Source of the DNA: Caulobacter sp. 602-1
Lineage (GTDB): Bacteria; Pseudomonadota; Alphaproteobacteria; Caulobacterales; Caulobacteraceae
DNA: 64,000 nucleotides
Assembly (NCBI RefSeq): GCF_003931565.1
Contig: NZ_RRYI01000001.1
Span: forward strand, 1-64,000
Direction: 5' to 3'
The notes under the pieces: model-generated
The model's database searches: none
What the model saw: only the letters and a program-made list of their open reading frames with translations
What the model was told of the DNA's origin: nothing
Program-made: the position numbers and the translations under genes
Shown here: positions 20,370 through 29,022 of the stretch, one piece after another
How the letters are laid out: the number at the start of each line of letters is the position of its first letter
How positions within the stretch are numbered: position 1 is the first letter of the stretch

Positions 20370-20932
20370 TGCGCATCGTCTCCGGCCAGTATCGCGGCAA
20401 GGCCATCGTCGCCCCGCCGGGCGAGGCCACTCGCCCGACGTCCGACCGCGCCCGCCAGGCGGTGTTCAACATCCTGGAGCACGCCGCCTGGGCGCCCGAG
20501 CTGCACGGCGCGCGGGTCATCGACGTGTTCGCCGGCTCTGGCGCTCTGGGGCTGGAGGCCCTGTCGCGCGGGGCCGGCTTCTGCCTGTTCGTCGAGACGG
20601 ACGACGCCGCGCGCGGCGCGATCCGCGAGAACATCGACGCCATGCACCTGTTCGGGGTCACCCGCGTCCACCGCCGCGACGCCACCGACCTTGGACCCCG
20701 CCCGGCCAGCGCCGGGACGCCGTTCGACATCGCCTTCCTCGACCCGCCCTACGCCAAGGGCCTGGGCGAAAAGGCCGTCGCCGAGCTGCGCGCCCACGGC
20801 TGGCTGGCCCCCGGCGCGATCCTGATGTTCGAGCGCGGCCGGGGGGAGATCGACCCGGTTCTGGAAGGCTTCGAACAGATCGACGCGCGCGACTACGGCG
20901 CCGCGCGCGTGCTGTTCTACAAGCTTCTGTAG
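20369..20932 (+). CDS. rsmD: 16S rRNA (guanine966-N2)-methyltransferase
   Basis: The protein has 187 residues, matching RsmD length. MRIVSGQYRGK is the family N-terminus, VIDVFAGSGALGLEALSRGA is the SAM-binding motif I, and FLDPPYAKG is the catalytic N-methyltransferase motif. It methylates G966 of 16S rRNA late in 30S assembly. Its start overlaps the upstream stop by one base. Confidence 0.94.
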   Translation: MRIVSGQYRGKAIVAPPGEATRPTSDRARQAVFNILEHAAWAPELHGARVIDVFAGSGALGLEALSRGAGFCLFVETDDAARGAIRENIDAMHLFGVTRVHRRDATDLGPRPASAGTPFDIAFLDPPYAKGLGEKAVAELRAHGWLAPGAILMFERGRGEIDPVLEGFEQIDARDYGAARVLFYKLL

Positions 20933-20933
20933 C

Positions 20934-21209
20934 TCACCAGCCCTTCGCCCCCACCCGGTTGTCCAGTTGGGACCGGAGATGGCCCAGCCCCAGCCGGGTG
21001 ATCCGGTAGGGGCCGCCGTCCTGGCTGGCGATCAGCCGCTTGCGTTTCAGCGACTGGAAGACGCCGACCGTGCAATCGGTCAGGGCCCAGCCGTCGCGGG
21101 TGATGCAAGGCGCCGAGACGATCTTGCCGTTGTCGTCGCGTTCGAGTTCGATCCGGCCGCCCTGGGCCAGCGCGTGCAGCGTCCTTTGCTGCGGTTTGGA
21201 GATGTTCAA
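20934..21209 (-). CDS. YjhX/TopAI-like protein (UPF0386)
   Basis: The protein has 91 residues from a TTG at 21209, giving the N-terminus (M)[17 protein letters not shown], which lines up with E. coli YjhX. The second half has [38 protein letters not shown], the conserved C-terminal signature. In E. coli this protein (TopAI) binds and inhibits topoisomerase I and is paired with the GNAT protein YjhQ. Here a GNAT gene lies 260 bp away in divergent orientation. No good ribosome site precedes the TTG, and the frame stays open upstream to 21761, so the start rests on family alignment. Confidence 0.82.
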   Translation of the reverse strand: MNISKPQQRTLHALAQGGRIELERDDNGKIVSAPCITRDGWALTDCTVGVFQSLKRKRLIASQDGGPYRITRLGLGHLRSQLDNRVGAKGW

Positions 21210-21469
21210 GGGATTGTCCGAGAGATCGAGGCATACGATCGCGCATCCGGCCGGCGGATACGCGGGCGGATAGCGGGCCTCTAGACTTTCGAACCGAAGC
21301 TCGGAGCCTGTTAGGCCCGCGCCTCGCGCACAATCTCGGACATGAACCACACAAGAGAGGTTGATGACGGGAAGATGGGGGAAAGTTCGGCGAAGCTCAA
21401 GCATCGACGCCTCCCCCGGTCCTTGGTGACCGGTTGCGATGATTTCGTCGGCGGGCTTACCGTGCTGGC

Positions 21470-21952
21470 ATGTCGTTGCTTCCAGGCCTGTCGATCCGCC
21501 GTGCGACCTTGTTCGACTCCGCCGTGCTGCGGGAGATCCTGCATGACACCTACGCGAGCACTTGGCTTCCTCAGGTGACAGCCGAGGCGGCGCGCGCCTT
21601 CCGCGACGAGGACCGCCCGGCCCGATACGTCGCCGAGCGTGGCGCCCTGTTCTGGGTCGCGGGGCGGGAGGGTGAGGTCGTGGGGTTCGTGGATTGGGAG
21701 GCGGACTTCGTAAACGCGCTTCACGTGCGGTCCAGCCATGCGCGCCTGGGTGTCGGCGCACGGCTGATGGACCAAGCTGAGGCAGAGATCGCAGGCTTGG
21801 GTTTCTCCGAAGTTCGTCTGGAGACGGATAGCTTCAACACGCGCTCGCAGGCGTTTTATGCGTCCAGAGGCTATCGGGAGGTCGACCGCTATCCGGACAA
21901 GGAATGGAACAGCGGCCTGACCACGCTCTTGCTGGTCAAGGCGTTGCGCTAG
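21470..21952 (+). CDS. GNAT-family N-acetyltransferase
   Basis: The protein has 160 residues. The acetyl-CoA-binding motif A is [19 protein letters not shown] (about 87-105), followed by [19 protein letters not shown], the motif B region common in GNATs. The substrate cannot be read from the sequence. Its interest is its position: it faces away from a YjhX/TopAI-like gene, and in E. coli the partner of that toxin is also a GNAT protein. The start at 21470 has no strong ribosome site. Confidence 0.85.
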   Translation: MSLLPGLSIRRATLFDSAVLREILHDTYASTWLPQVTAEAARAFRDEDRPARYVAERGALFWVAGREGEVVGFVDWEADFVNALHVRSSHARLGVGARLMDQAEAEIAGLGFSEVRLETDSFNTRSQAFYASRGYREVDRYPDKEWNSGLTTLLLVKALR

Positions 21953-21958
21953 CCAAAC

Positions 21959-24016
21959 CTACTTTTTGACCTTGGCCGCCGTCGTCTGTCCCACCTTCAC
22001 CGGCGCGCCCTGCTGACGCGCCTCGCTGACGAGGCCGGCGCAGTCGGCGTCCTTGGCTTCGCCCGTGGTGACGAAGGGCAGGAGGGCCGCCAGCGGGTTG
22101 ATCAGCGAGCCCAGCGCCGTGGCGACGCCGCCCTGGCCCAGGGTCTTGCTGACGTCGAGGCCCGGCTTGGGGGCCATGATCGGGCCCTTGATGGTGATCG
22201 GGATGAACAGGCGCAGCAGGCGCGGCTTCTTGCTGTCGCCCTCGATGCGGAAGTCCATACGCTCGGTCGCGAGGTTAACCGTGCCGCGGCCCTTGGCCAG
22301 CACCACGCCGGTGTCGGCGACCAGGGCGGTGGTGGTCATGACGCCGTTCCGGACGTCGAAGTCGGCGACCGCGCAGCGCACCGGCGTCTCCTTGTCGCTC
22401 TTGGACAGCAGCAGGAGCAGGCCCTTGGAGGCGTTGACGCCCAGCAGTTCGGCGAAGGCCTGGCGCATCTGGCCGTGCGGGGCGACCAGGGTCACCGACC
22501 CGTCGGCCGAGGCGGCGGCGCGATGGACGCTGTTGCCCGTGCCGGTCAGCTTGGCGCGGGCCATGACCGCGCCCTCGATGGCCGGCTTGCCGTCCGACTT
22601 GAAGGGGATGAAGTCCTCGAGGCGGCCGTTCAGCAGGCGCACGTCGATGTCGGTCTTCGGCGTGGCCGGACGGGCGTCCAGGCGAACCTTCCCTTTGAGA
22701 TCGCCGCGCGAGAAGGTCAGGGCCAGCGGGTCGACGGTCAGCACGCCTTTCTCCAGGACCACCTCAGCGCTGACCTTGCGCAGCGGCAGATTGGGCGCGT
22801 TCACGGTCTCGGCGCGGTAGCTGACCTTGGCGTCCATGGCGCGGATGCGGTCGACCTGCAGGGTGGCGTCGGGCAGCAGGCGCTGGGTCGCGTCACGTTG
22901 CGCCGCCTCGACCTTCTGGCCGGCCGAGGCGGTCTCGCCGCGACCGGTGGCCGGGGCGGCGCCGAACAGGCTGCCCAGGTCGTCGAAATCCAGCCGGCGC
23001 GAGCGCAGGTCGGCCTCCAGATAGGGCCGTTCGCGGCCGGTCAGCACGAAGAGGTCGCCGGAGAGATCGCTGTCGCCGACCCGGCCCGACAGCTTTTCGA
23101 AGTCGTACCGGTCGCCCTTGCGGACCAGATGGCCCGAGACCTTGTAGGGCGGGGTGTTGGGCAGGGTCAGGCCGGTCAGGTCGTGCAAGCGGTTCAGGTC
23201 CGCGCCGGACACGGTCAGCTGCGTCTCGAAGCGACCCAGATCGAACGGCTTGATGACCTTGCCCTCGGCCGTGATGCGGGTCGAGCCGGCGCGGATGTCG
23301 GCGTCGAACGGGTAGGGGCGGCTGGGCGAGATGTTGAGTAGCGGTCCGCCCGTGACCTGGGCCACGAAGGCGGACCTGTTCAGATCGCCCTTGCCCTCCA
23401 GCACGAAGCGTCCGCCCTTGTCGCCGGCGCGCTCCTGGGCGTTGACCGTGCCGACGAAGAGAGCCCCGTGCTGGCGGTCGTCGACCCGCAGCCGGCCCTC
23501 GTTGATCACCAGTCGCTGGACGGCGGGCAGCTTCAGCGGCTTGTCGCTTTTGCGCGCGCCGAAGGTCCAGTTGGCCCGGCCCTCCTTGTCGCGCAGCAGG
23601 CGCACGTCGGCCCTGTCGATGGCCAGGAACGGCAGGACGATCTGGCCGCGCAGCAGCGGCAGGATCTTGATCTGCACCGCGATGCGCTCGACCCGCGCCA
23701 TCTGGCCGGCTTGCGGATCGACGGACTTGGCCCAGGCCGGCTGGCCGATCCGCACGCCAAAGGCCTCGGCCTTGGGCGAGAACGACCAGGGGTGGACGCG
23801 CAGGTCGCCGGTGATCGCCACCTCGCGCTGAAGCTGGGCCGAGGCGTAGCGGCCGATCGGCCCGCGCAGCCAGTTCCAGTCGAAGATCACGAGGAAGGCG
23901 ATGATCGCCGCGACCAGGGTCAGGGCCGCGCCGATGCCGATCCGCGCGCGCCGAGACAGGCCGCGAAACGGGTTCCGGGGCGGTCTGGGCGCGGGCGTGA
24001 CGTCGAGCGTGGACAG
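21959..24016 (-). CDS. AsmA-family envelope protein, probable CTG start
   Basis: About 685 residues. The order is a short Pro/Arg-rich N-terminus, one membrane helix (IGIGAALTLVAAIIAFLVIF), an AsmA N-terminal domain beginning DWNWLRGPIGRYASAQL, and a C-terminal AsmA_2-like part (VADTGVVLAKGRGTVNLATE). AsmA proteins are anchored in the inner membrane, span the periplasm and are linked to lipid transport. The first standard start in frame is GTG 23890, but it falls inside the helix and would remove it. Reading upstream, GGAG at 24025-24028 sits 8 nt from CTG 24016, which would start (M)STLDVTPAPRPP. ATC 24019 is a less likely alternative. Confidence 0.85.
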   Translation of the reverse strand: MSTLDVTPAPRPPRNPFRGLSRRARIGIGAALTLVAAIIAFLVIFDWNWLRGPIGRYASAQLQREVAITGDLRVHPWSFSPKAEAFGVRIGQPAWAKSVDPQAGQMARVERIAVQIKILPLLRGQIVLPFLAIDRADVRLLRDKEGRANWTFGARKSDKPLKLPAVQRLVINEGRLRVDDRQHGALFVGTVNAQERAGDKGGRFVLEGKGDLNRSAFVAQVTGGPLLNISPSRPYPFDADIRAGSTRITAEGKVIKPFDLGRFETQLTVSGADLNRLHDLTGLTLPNTPPYKVSGHLVRKGDRYDFEKLSGRVGDSDLSGDLFVLTGRERPYLEADLRSRRLDFDDLGSLFGAAPATGRGETASAGQKVEAAQRDATQRLLPDATLQVDRIRAMDAKVSYRAETVNAPNLPLRKVSAEVVLEKGVLTVDPLALTFSRGDLKGKVRLDARPATPKTDIDVRLLNGRLEDFIPFKSDGKPAIEGAVMARAKLTGTGNSVHRAAASADGSVTLVAPHGQMRQAFAELLGVNASKGLLLLLSKSDKETPVRCAVADFDVRNGVMTTTALVADTGVVLAKGRGTVNLATERMDFRIEGDSKKPRLLRLFIPITIKGPIMAPKPGLDVSKTLGQGGVATALGSLINPLAALLPFVTTGEAKDADCAGLVSEARQQGAPVKVGQTTAAKVKK

Positions 24017-24113
24017 GATCGTGGCTCCGGTTGAACCCCCACAACGCGTGAGGCCGGCGATCGTGTTCCAAATTGAAGCGAATGGCCTTCGGGCCGTCCC
24101 TTGGATCAGCCCG

Positions 24114-24218
24114 TCAGTAGACGAGGCCGATCCGGCAGACGACTACCCCCGCGACGATGAAGACGGCGATAGCCACGAGTTCATAGGCCTTGAAAAACGG
24201 CCGGCTTGGCGTGCGCAT
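24114..24218 (-). CDS. 34-residue single-pass membrane protein
   Basis: A small open frame with N-terminus MRTPSRPFFKAYELVA and a hydrophobic helix IAVFIVAGVVVCRIGLV, ending VY. The basic N-terminus followed by one helix predicts an inner-membrane microprotein with N-in topology. A purine-rich stretch (GGGGGAAC) lies about 10-15 nt upstream of the ATG. It falls between the AsmA gene and the Gly/Tyr-rich gene, all on the same strand. Its function is unknown. The compositional switch to a clean helix argues against a chance frame. Confidence 0.6.
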   Translation of the reverse strand: MRTPSRPFFKAYELVAIAVFIVAGVVVCRIGLVY

Positions 24219-24294
24219 GATAGAAAGTTCCCCCGTCCCATTTTGGTGCAAGTCGACGCTTCCGGCGCAAGGGCGGCGCCACCCACTTTGGGGT

Positions 24295-24861
24295 TTAGGG
24301 CGTCTTTCCGGGCCAGATCAGATAACCGGCCTCGTCGCGCCCGGCGGCGACGTAACCGTATCCATACGGCGGCGGATAGCTCACGCCCGGGCCCCCACGG
24401 CCATAGGCGTAACCGCCGCTGTATGAACTGCTTTCGTAAGCGTACTGCGACTGTGAAGAGCGGCTGTCATAGCGGCGCTCGCCATAGCGGTCGCCAGCAT
24501 AGTCGCCGCCATAGGCGTAGCCGTCCTGATAGCCGCCGCAGCCGCAATCGGGCGCGTAGCCGCCCTGGTGGCCGTAGCCATGGCTGGGCGCGGCCTGTGT
24601 CTGGACGTCCAAGCGACCGCCATAGCCATAGCCGTAACCGCCATAGGCGCTGTCGCACTCGACGCGGTCCCAGCGATAAGCCCCGCCCGGACCGGTGACC
24701 CGGCGCGAGAAGCACTGACCGGGCGCGGCGTTGGGCGGCAGGATTTCCGGACCCGGAGGGCCGCCGACGCCGCCACGGTTCGAACCGGCCAGCGCGGGCG
24801 CGGCCGTCAGGACGGCGGCCGTGGCGAGAGCGATCGTGGTCAGGCGGCGAAGGGCGATCAT
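24295..24861 (-). CDS. Exported Gly/Tyr-rich protein
   Basis: The protein has 188 residues from the ATG at 24861, with CCGGAG 6 nt upstream. A signal peptide (about 1-25, ending APALA) is followed by a mature part rich in Gly, Tyr and Ser, with repeats of the type GYGYGG and YAYGGDYAGDRYG and a CGCGG cluster. The N-terminal mature region has two further Cys (QCFSRR, VECDS). The rest is low-complexity and probably disordered or surface-associated. I do not recognise a family. The DNA coding the repeats will vary easily in length. Confidence 0.75.
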   Translation of the reverse strand: MIALRRLTTIALATAAVLTAAPALAGSNRGGVGGPPGPEILPPNAAPGQCFSRRVTGPGGAYRWDRVECDSAYGGYGYGYGGRLDVQTQAAPSHGYGHQGGYAPDCGCGGYQDGYAYGGDYAGDRYGERRYDSRSSQSQYAYESSSYSGGYAYGRGGPGVSYPPPYGYGYVAAGRDEAGYLIWPGKTP

Positions 24862-25006
24862 GGGCGACTCCGGATGGTGGTTAACAAAACATTTCCGGAG
24901 CGGCCGTAACTCTTCTTTCACCCGTCGCGCGAGCGTGGCCATGGCGGGGTTCCCCTCGCGGCGTGGGACGGGTAGCGTTCGCCTCGAACATCTGTTTGAG
25001 GGCGGC

Positions 25007-25648
25007 ATGGCGATCGAGGCGGTGATCTGGGATTTCGGCGGGGTGTTCACGACCTCGCCGTTCGAGGCTTTCCGCCGCTACGAGACCGAGCGCGGTCTGC
25101 CCAAGGACTTCATCCGCACGGTCAACGCCACCGATCCGGACGTGAACGCCTGGGCGCGCTTCGAGCGGGCCGAGATCGACGCGGCCGCCTTCGACGGCCT
25201 CTTCCTGGAGGAAGCGACGCGCTTGGGCCATGCGGTGCGTGGCGCGGAGGTGCTGCCGTTGCTTTATGGAGATCTGCGGCCCCGCGTGATGGACGCGCTG
25301 AGGGCCTGCAAGGCCAGGTTCAAGGTCGGCTGCATCACCAACAACGTGCCGACGGGGCACGGCCCCGGCATGGCCCAGAGCCCCGAAAAGGCCTTGGCCG
25401 TCGGCGAGATCATGGCCCTGTTCGACGCGGTGATCGAAAGCTCCAAGGCCGGGGTGCGCAAGCCGGATCCGCGCATCTACCAGATGATGTGCGAGCTCTT
25501 GGACGTCGCGCCGGAGGCTTGCGTCTATCTCGACGACCTGGGGATCAACTGCAAGCCGGCGGCGGCCCTGGGCATGACAGCCATCAAGGTCTCGACCGAG
25601 GCTCAGCTGCTGAGCGACCTTGCCGAAGCGACCGGTTTGGCGTTCTGA
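25007..25648 (+). CDS. HAD-superfamily hydrolase
   Basis: The protein has 213 residues from ATG 25007, with GAGGG just upstream. Motif I is [10 protein letters not shown] (nucleophile Asp9 or 10; the second Asp is replaced by Gly, as in the ACAD10/epoxide-hydrolase-type HAD branch). Motif II is the TNN segment near GCITNNVP, motif III Lys is in [13 protein letters not shown], and motif IV is [12 protein letters not shown]. The substrate is unknown; this branch often acts on small phosphorylated metabolites. Confidence 0.85.
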   Translation: MAIEAVIWDFGGVFTTSPFEAFRRYETERGLPKDFIRTVNATDPDVNAWARFERAEIDAAAFDGLFLEEATRLGHAVRGAEVLPLLYGDLRPRVMDALRACKARFKVGCITNNVPTGHGPGMAQSPEKALAVGEIMALFDAVIESSKAGVRKPDPRIYQMMCELLDVAPEACVYLDDLGINCKPAAALGMTAIKVSTEAQLLSDLAEATGLAF

Positions 25649-25709
25649 GGGGGAAACCCCGGAAGCTCGCACCCCACGGGCTTTTCTTCATCGTCGGAAG
25701 AGGAATCCC

Positions 25710-25991
25710 ATGTCCCGTCCCAAGATCGGCGCCGAAGCCGCGCTGGCCCAGCTTTCCGGCTGGAGCGCCGCTTCCGACAAGGACGCGATCACCAAGACCT
25801 TCAAGTTCGCGGACTTCAATCAAGCTTTCGGCTTCATGACCCGCGTGGCGCTGATGGCCGACAAGCTCGACCATCACCCGGAATGGTTCAACGTCTACAA
25901 CCGCGTCGAGGTGCTGCTGACCACCCATGACGCCGACGGCGTGACGGAACTGGACGTGACGCTGGCGAAGTTCATGGACAGCGCCGCCTAG
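25710..25991 (+). CDS. phhB: Pterin-4a-carbinolamine dehydratase
   Basis: The protein has 93 residues from ATG 25710, with AGAGGAA upstream. The active-site signature is [18 protein letters not shown], containing the paired His that dehydrate 4a-hydroxytetrahydrobiopterin. It normally supports phenylalanine hydroxylase, which is not in the window. It follows the HAD gene by 61 nt and may be co-transcribed with it. Confidence 0.93.
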   Translation: MSRPKIGAEAALAQLSGWSAASDKDAITKTFKFADFNQAFGFMTRVALMADKLDHHPEWFNVYNRVEVLLTTHDADGVTELDVTLAKFMDSAA

Positions 25992-26048
25992 GATTCTCCT
26001 CCCCTTCCGGGGGAAGAGAGATTTCGGCTTCCCCTACCCCCATGCCCG

Positions 26049-26068
26049 GTTCAAACTGTTGTTTGAAC
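26049..26068 (+). promoter_or_regulatory. Perfect operator-like palindrome upstream of the SDR gene
   Basis: GTTCAAAC-TGTT-GTTTGAAC is an inverted repeat with 8-bp arms ending 17 nt before the SDR start. The core CAAAC-N4-GTTTG has the form bound by PsrA-type TetR regulators of fatty-acid degradation. A related site lies upstream of the thiolase gene (57333-57349). Confidence 0.6.
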
Positions 26069-26085
26069 AATCGGGAGGACGCCGC

Positions 26086-26871
26086 ATGGCGCAGAGCACG
26101 GGCCGGGTCGCCGGCAAGAAGGCCTTCATCACCGGCGGGGCCCAGGGCCTTGGCGCGGCGGCCGGGCGGATGCTGGCCAAGGAAGGCGCCAAGGTCGCCC
26201 TGGCCGATCTCAACCTGGCGGGCGCCCAAGCCGTGGCGGACGAGATCAACGCCGCCCATGGCGCCGGCACGGCCTTCGCCTACCTGCTGGACGTCACCCA
26301 GGAAGACCAGTGGATCGAGGTGCTGGAAAAGGCCGCCGGCGACATGGGCGGCCTGTCGGTGCTGGTCAACAACGCCGGCATCGGCGGCGACGGCCCGATC
26401 GAGACCCTGGATTTCGGTCTCTGGAAGAAGGTGATGTCGGTCAATGTCGACTCGGTGTTCCTGGGCGCCAAGCACGCCTTGACCCACATGCGGGCGCATC
26501 AACCCGGTTCGATCATCAATCTGAGCTCGATCGCCGGCCTGATCGCCAACGGCAATTCGCCGGCCTACAACGCCTCCAAGGCGGCGGTCTGGCTGCTCAG
26601 CAAGAACATCGCGCTCTACTGCGCCAAGATGAAGCTCGACATCCGCTCGAACTCCATCCACCCGACCTTTATCGACACCCCGATCCTGGACGGCTTCTCG
26701 GCCCGGTTCGGCAAGGAAGAGGCCTTCGCCAAGCTGGCCCGCCAGGTGCCGCTGGGCCGTATCGGCGAGCCGAACGACATCGCCAACGCCGTGCTCTATC
26801 TGGCCAGCGACGAGAGCCGGTTCATGACCGGCGCCGAGATCAAGGTCGACGGCGGCATTTCGGCGATGTGA
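26086..26871 (+). CDS. Short-chain dehydrogenase/reductase
   Basis: The protein has 261 residues from ATG 26086 with GGGAGGA upstream. The cofactor motif is TGGAQGLG (about 15-22), NNAG follows, and the catalytic Ser/Tyr/Lys are in NLSSIAGLIANGNSPAYNASKAA. Asp at the end of the second strand (ALADLN) favours NAD over NADP. The product is a classical SDR resembling 3-hydroxyacyl or steroid dehydrogenases. A perfect palindrome overlaps its promoter region, which hints at control by a lipid-responsive repressor. Confidence 0.9.
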   Translation: MAQSTGRVAGKKAFITGGAQGLGAAAGRMLAKEGAKVALADLNLAGAQAVADEINAAHGAGTAFAYLLDVTQEDQWIEVLEKAAGDMGGLSVLVNNAGIGGDGPIETLDFGLWKKVMSVNVDSVFLGAKHALTHMRAHQPGSIINLSSIAGLIANGNSPAYNASKAAVWLLSKNIALYCAKMKLDIRSNSIHPTFIDTPILDGFSARFGKEEAFAKLARQVPLGRIGEPNDIANAVLYLASDESRFMTGAEIKVDGGISAM

Positions 26872-26876
26872 CGAGT

Positions 26877-26907
26877 GGAGGCTCTCCCGCGGCGCGGGGG
26901 AGCCTCC
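26877..26907. terminator. Hairpin between the SDR gene and regA
   Basis: The stem GGAGGCTC-CCCGC/GCGGG-GAGCCTCC has one unpaired base per arm and sits between two convergent genes. There is no T-run, so it is either a weak bidirectional terminator or an mRNA 3'-end stabiliser. Confidence 0.55.
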
Positions 26908-26913
26908 GGTCTC

Positions 26914-27471
26914 TCATCGCGGCGCGCGTTTGGCCAGGATCCGCTGCAGCGTCCGCCGGTGCATGTTCAGCCGGCGCGCCGTCTCCGACACGTTGTGGCC
27001 GCACATCTCGTAGACGCGCTGGATGTGCTCCCACCGCACGCGGTCGGCGCTCATCGGGTTTTCCGGCGGCACGGGGGCGGCGTCCTTGGCGGCCAGCAGG
27101 GCGCGGGCCACGTCGTCGGCGTCGGCGGGCTTGGAGAGGTAGTCGACAACCCCCGCCTTCACCGCCGCCACGGCCGTGGCGATGTTGCCGTAGCCGGTCA
27201 GCATGATGACCTTGGCGTCGGCGCGGGCGTCGCGCACCGCCTCGACCACCTTGAGGCCCGAGCCGTCCTCCAGCCGCATGTCCAGCACCGCATGGGCTGG
27301 CGCGTGGTTGCGCAGGATCGTCAGGGCCTCGGCCACGGAAGCGGCCAGCGTCACCTCGAACCCACGCTGCTCCAGCGCTCGACCCAGCCGGGTCCGCAGC
27401 GGAGCGTCATCATCCAACAAGAGCAGCGTCTTGTCCGGCAGCGCCGAAACCAGCTCACCGATATCCGCCAT
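26914..27471 (-). CDS. regA: Response regulator RegA/ActR
   Basis: The protein has 185 residues from ATG 27471 with GGGGAGG upstream. The receiver has the DDD acidic cluster (LLLLDDDAPL), Asp in HAVLDMRLEDGSGL, and Lys in YLSKPAD. The Fis-type helix-turn-helix is GHNVSETARRLNMHRRTLQ, nearly invariant in the RegA/PrrA/ActR family. It is the redox-responsive partner of the RegB kinase directly upstream on the same strand (76 nt apart), and controls respiratory and carbon/energy genes. Confidence 0.94.
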   Translation of the reverse strand: MADIGELVSALPDKTLLLLDDDAPLRTRLGRALEQRGFEVTLAASVAEALTILRNHAPAHAVLDMRLEDGSGLKVVEAVRDARADAKVIMLTGYGNIATAVAAVKAGVVDYLSKPADADDVARALLAAKDAAPVPPENPMSADRVRWEHIQRVYEMCGHNVSETARRLNMHRRTLQRILAKRAPR

Positions 27472-27547
27472 AGAAGTCCGCGCCTCCCCAGCGCCAATAC
27501 TCAACAGGCCAAATAACAACCCATACTTTCGTGCTTCCGCGCCTTAC

Positions 27548-28948
27548 TCAAGCCCCCGTAAAACCCGGAGCTTCCAAGGCCGCCCGAGGCCAGCGCGCCG
27601 AAACGACCGCTCCACCCCGGCGACCATTACGGAAATCGACGGTCGCGCCGGTTCGTTCCAGCAAGGTCTTCGCGATAAAGAAGCCCAGACCCATGCCGAT
27701 ATGCCCCGTTCGCGACCCTTCCGCGCCCGGACGTGTTGTGACGTACGGCTCGCCCAGCTTGGCCAGCACCTCCGGCGAGAAGCCCGGACCATCGTCGCGG
27801 GCCTCGATGACGATGTAGCGGGCGTCGAAGCGGGCGATGACGATGACTTCGCCCCGCGCGAAGTCGACCGCGTTCTCGACGATCGAGGTCATGGCGTGGA
27901 TGATTTCCGGCCGCCGCCAGACGTCCGGAGCGGTCTCGCCGGAAGGGCCGTTGACGACCGCCTCCACGCGCACGCCATGCACCAGGTGCGGCTCGATCAC
28001 GTCCTGGACCAGCTGGACCAGGCTCATGCGCTCGTGCACGGCGTCCTGGGCCTCGGGCATTTCGGTCAGGCGCTGGAGGATCTCGCGGCAGCGGGCCGCC
28101 TGGCCGATCAGAAGCTCGGCGTCCTCGCGGGTCTGGTCGTCGGGCGCGCCGCGCGCCATTTCGCGGGCCACGACCGAGATCGTCGCCAGCGGCGTGCCCA
28201 GCTCGTGGGCCGCCGCCGCCGCCAGGGCGCCGAGGGCTGACAGGCGCTGCTCGCGGGCCAGCACGGTTTCGGTGACGTTGAGGGCCAGCTCCATCCGCGC
28301 GGACTCGCTGGCCGCCTGCCAGGCATAGGCGGCGGTCAGGATGATGCCGACGATCCGCGCCGACACGATGGTCCACAGCATCAACGGGTTGGGCTCGAAC
28401 GGCCAAGGACGACCGCTTATGGTCGGCAGCGGCATATGGAACAGCGCCAGCAGCACGGAGGCGACGATGGCCAGGGCGCCGAGGCCTATGGCGTAGCGGG
28501 CCGGCAGGGTCGCCGCCGCCAGGGTCACCGGCGCGATCAGCAGCAGGGCGAAGGGGTTGTGCGCGCCGCCGGTCAGATAGATCAGGCCCGACAGCTGCAG
28601 GATGTCGAAGGCGATCTGGGCGGTGGCCTCGCCGTCGCGGGCCAGGCGCTGGCCGCTGGAGGCCAGGCCCAGCAGCACGTTCAGCCAGGCCGACAGGGCG
28701 ATCAGGGTGAAGCATAGCGCCCACGGCACCTGAAGCTTCAAAACCAGGCCGGAAATCAGCAGGACGGCGGTCTGGCCGACCACCCATAGCCAGCGCTGCG
28801 CCAGAAGGGTTCGCACCCTTAAGCGTCCGCGGCGCAGTCCTGGAGCCGTCCAGGACCAGGCGTCGTCTTGCGCCGGTTCGTCGCCCGGCTTATCGAGCCC
28901 TTTGTGACGTTGATCGTCGGGCGCTCTCGCGAACGATACGTCAGTCAT
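27548..28948 (-). CDS. regB: Redox sensor histidine kinase RegB/ActS
   Basis: The protein has 466 residues. Six N-terminal membrane segments include the quinone-binding signature GGAHNPFALLLIAP. The H-box is AAAHELGTPLATIS with His248. The redox-active Cys of the family is Cys287 in ARCREILQRL. The HATPase has DDGPGFSP and GMGLGFFIA. Oxidation of the Cys or quinone binding turns the kinase off. It is divergent from senC and followed by regA, a variant of the Rhodobacter regB / senC-regA order. Confidence 0.95.
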   Translation of the reverse strand: MTDVSFARAPDDQRHKGLDKPGDEPAQDDAWSWTAPGLRRGRLRVRTLLAQRWLWVVGQTAVLLISGLVLKLQVPWALCFTLIALSAWLNVLLGLASSGQRLARDGEATAQIAFDILQLSGLIYLTGGAHNPFALLLIAPVTLAAATLPARYAIGLGALAIVASVLLALFHMPLPTISGRPWPFEPNPLMLWTIVSARIVGIILTAAYAWQAASESARMELALNVTETVLAREQRLSALGALAAAAAHELGTPLATISVVAREMARGAPDDQTREDAELLIGQAARCREILQRLTEMPEAQDAVHERMSLVQLVQDVIEPHLVHGVRVEAVVNGPSGETAPDVWRRPEIIHAMTSIVENAVDFARGEVIVIARFDARYIVIEARDDGPGFSPEVLAKLGEPYVTTRPGAEGSRTGHIGMGLGFFIAKTLLERTGATVDFRNGRRGGAVVSARWPRAALEAPGFTGA

Positions 28949-29022
28949 GGTCGCAGGATTGTCCAGAATTGCGCGCTTTGCGAGAGCAAAAGGACAAGCG
29001 GCAAGAAAAGGATGAAAAGCAC

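Noticed and set aside
24862-24895. Possible CtrA half-site (TTAACC-like) upstream of the Gly/Tyr-rich gene
   Set aside because: The second half does not match TTAA-N7-TTAA, so it is too weak to call.
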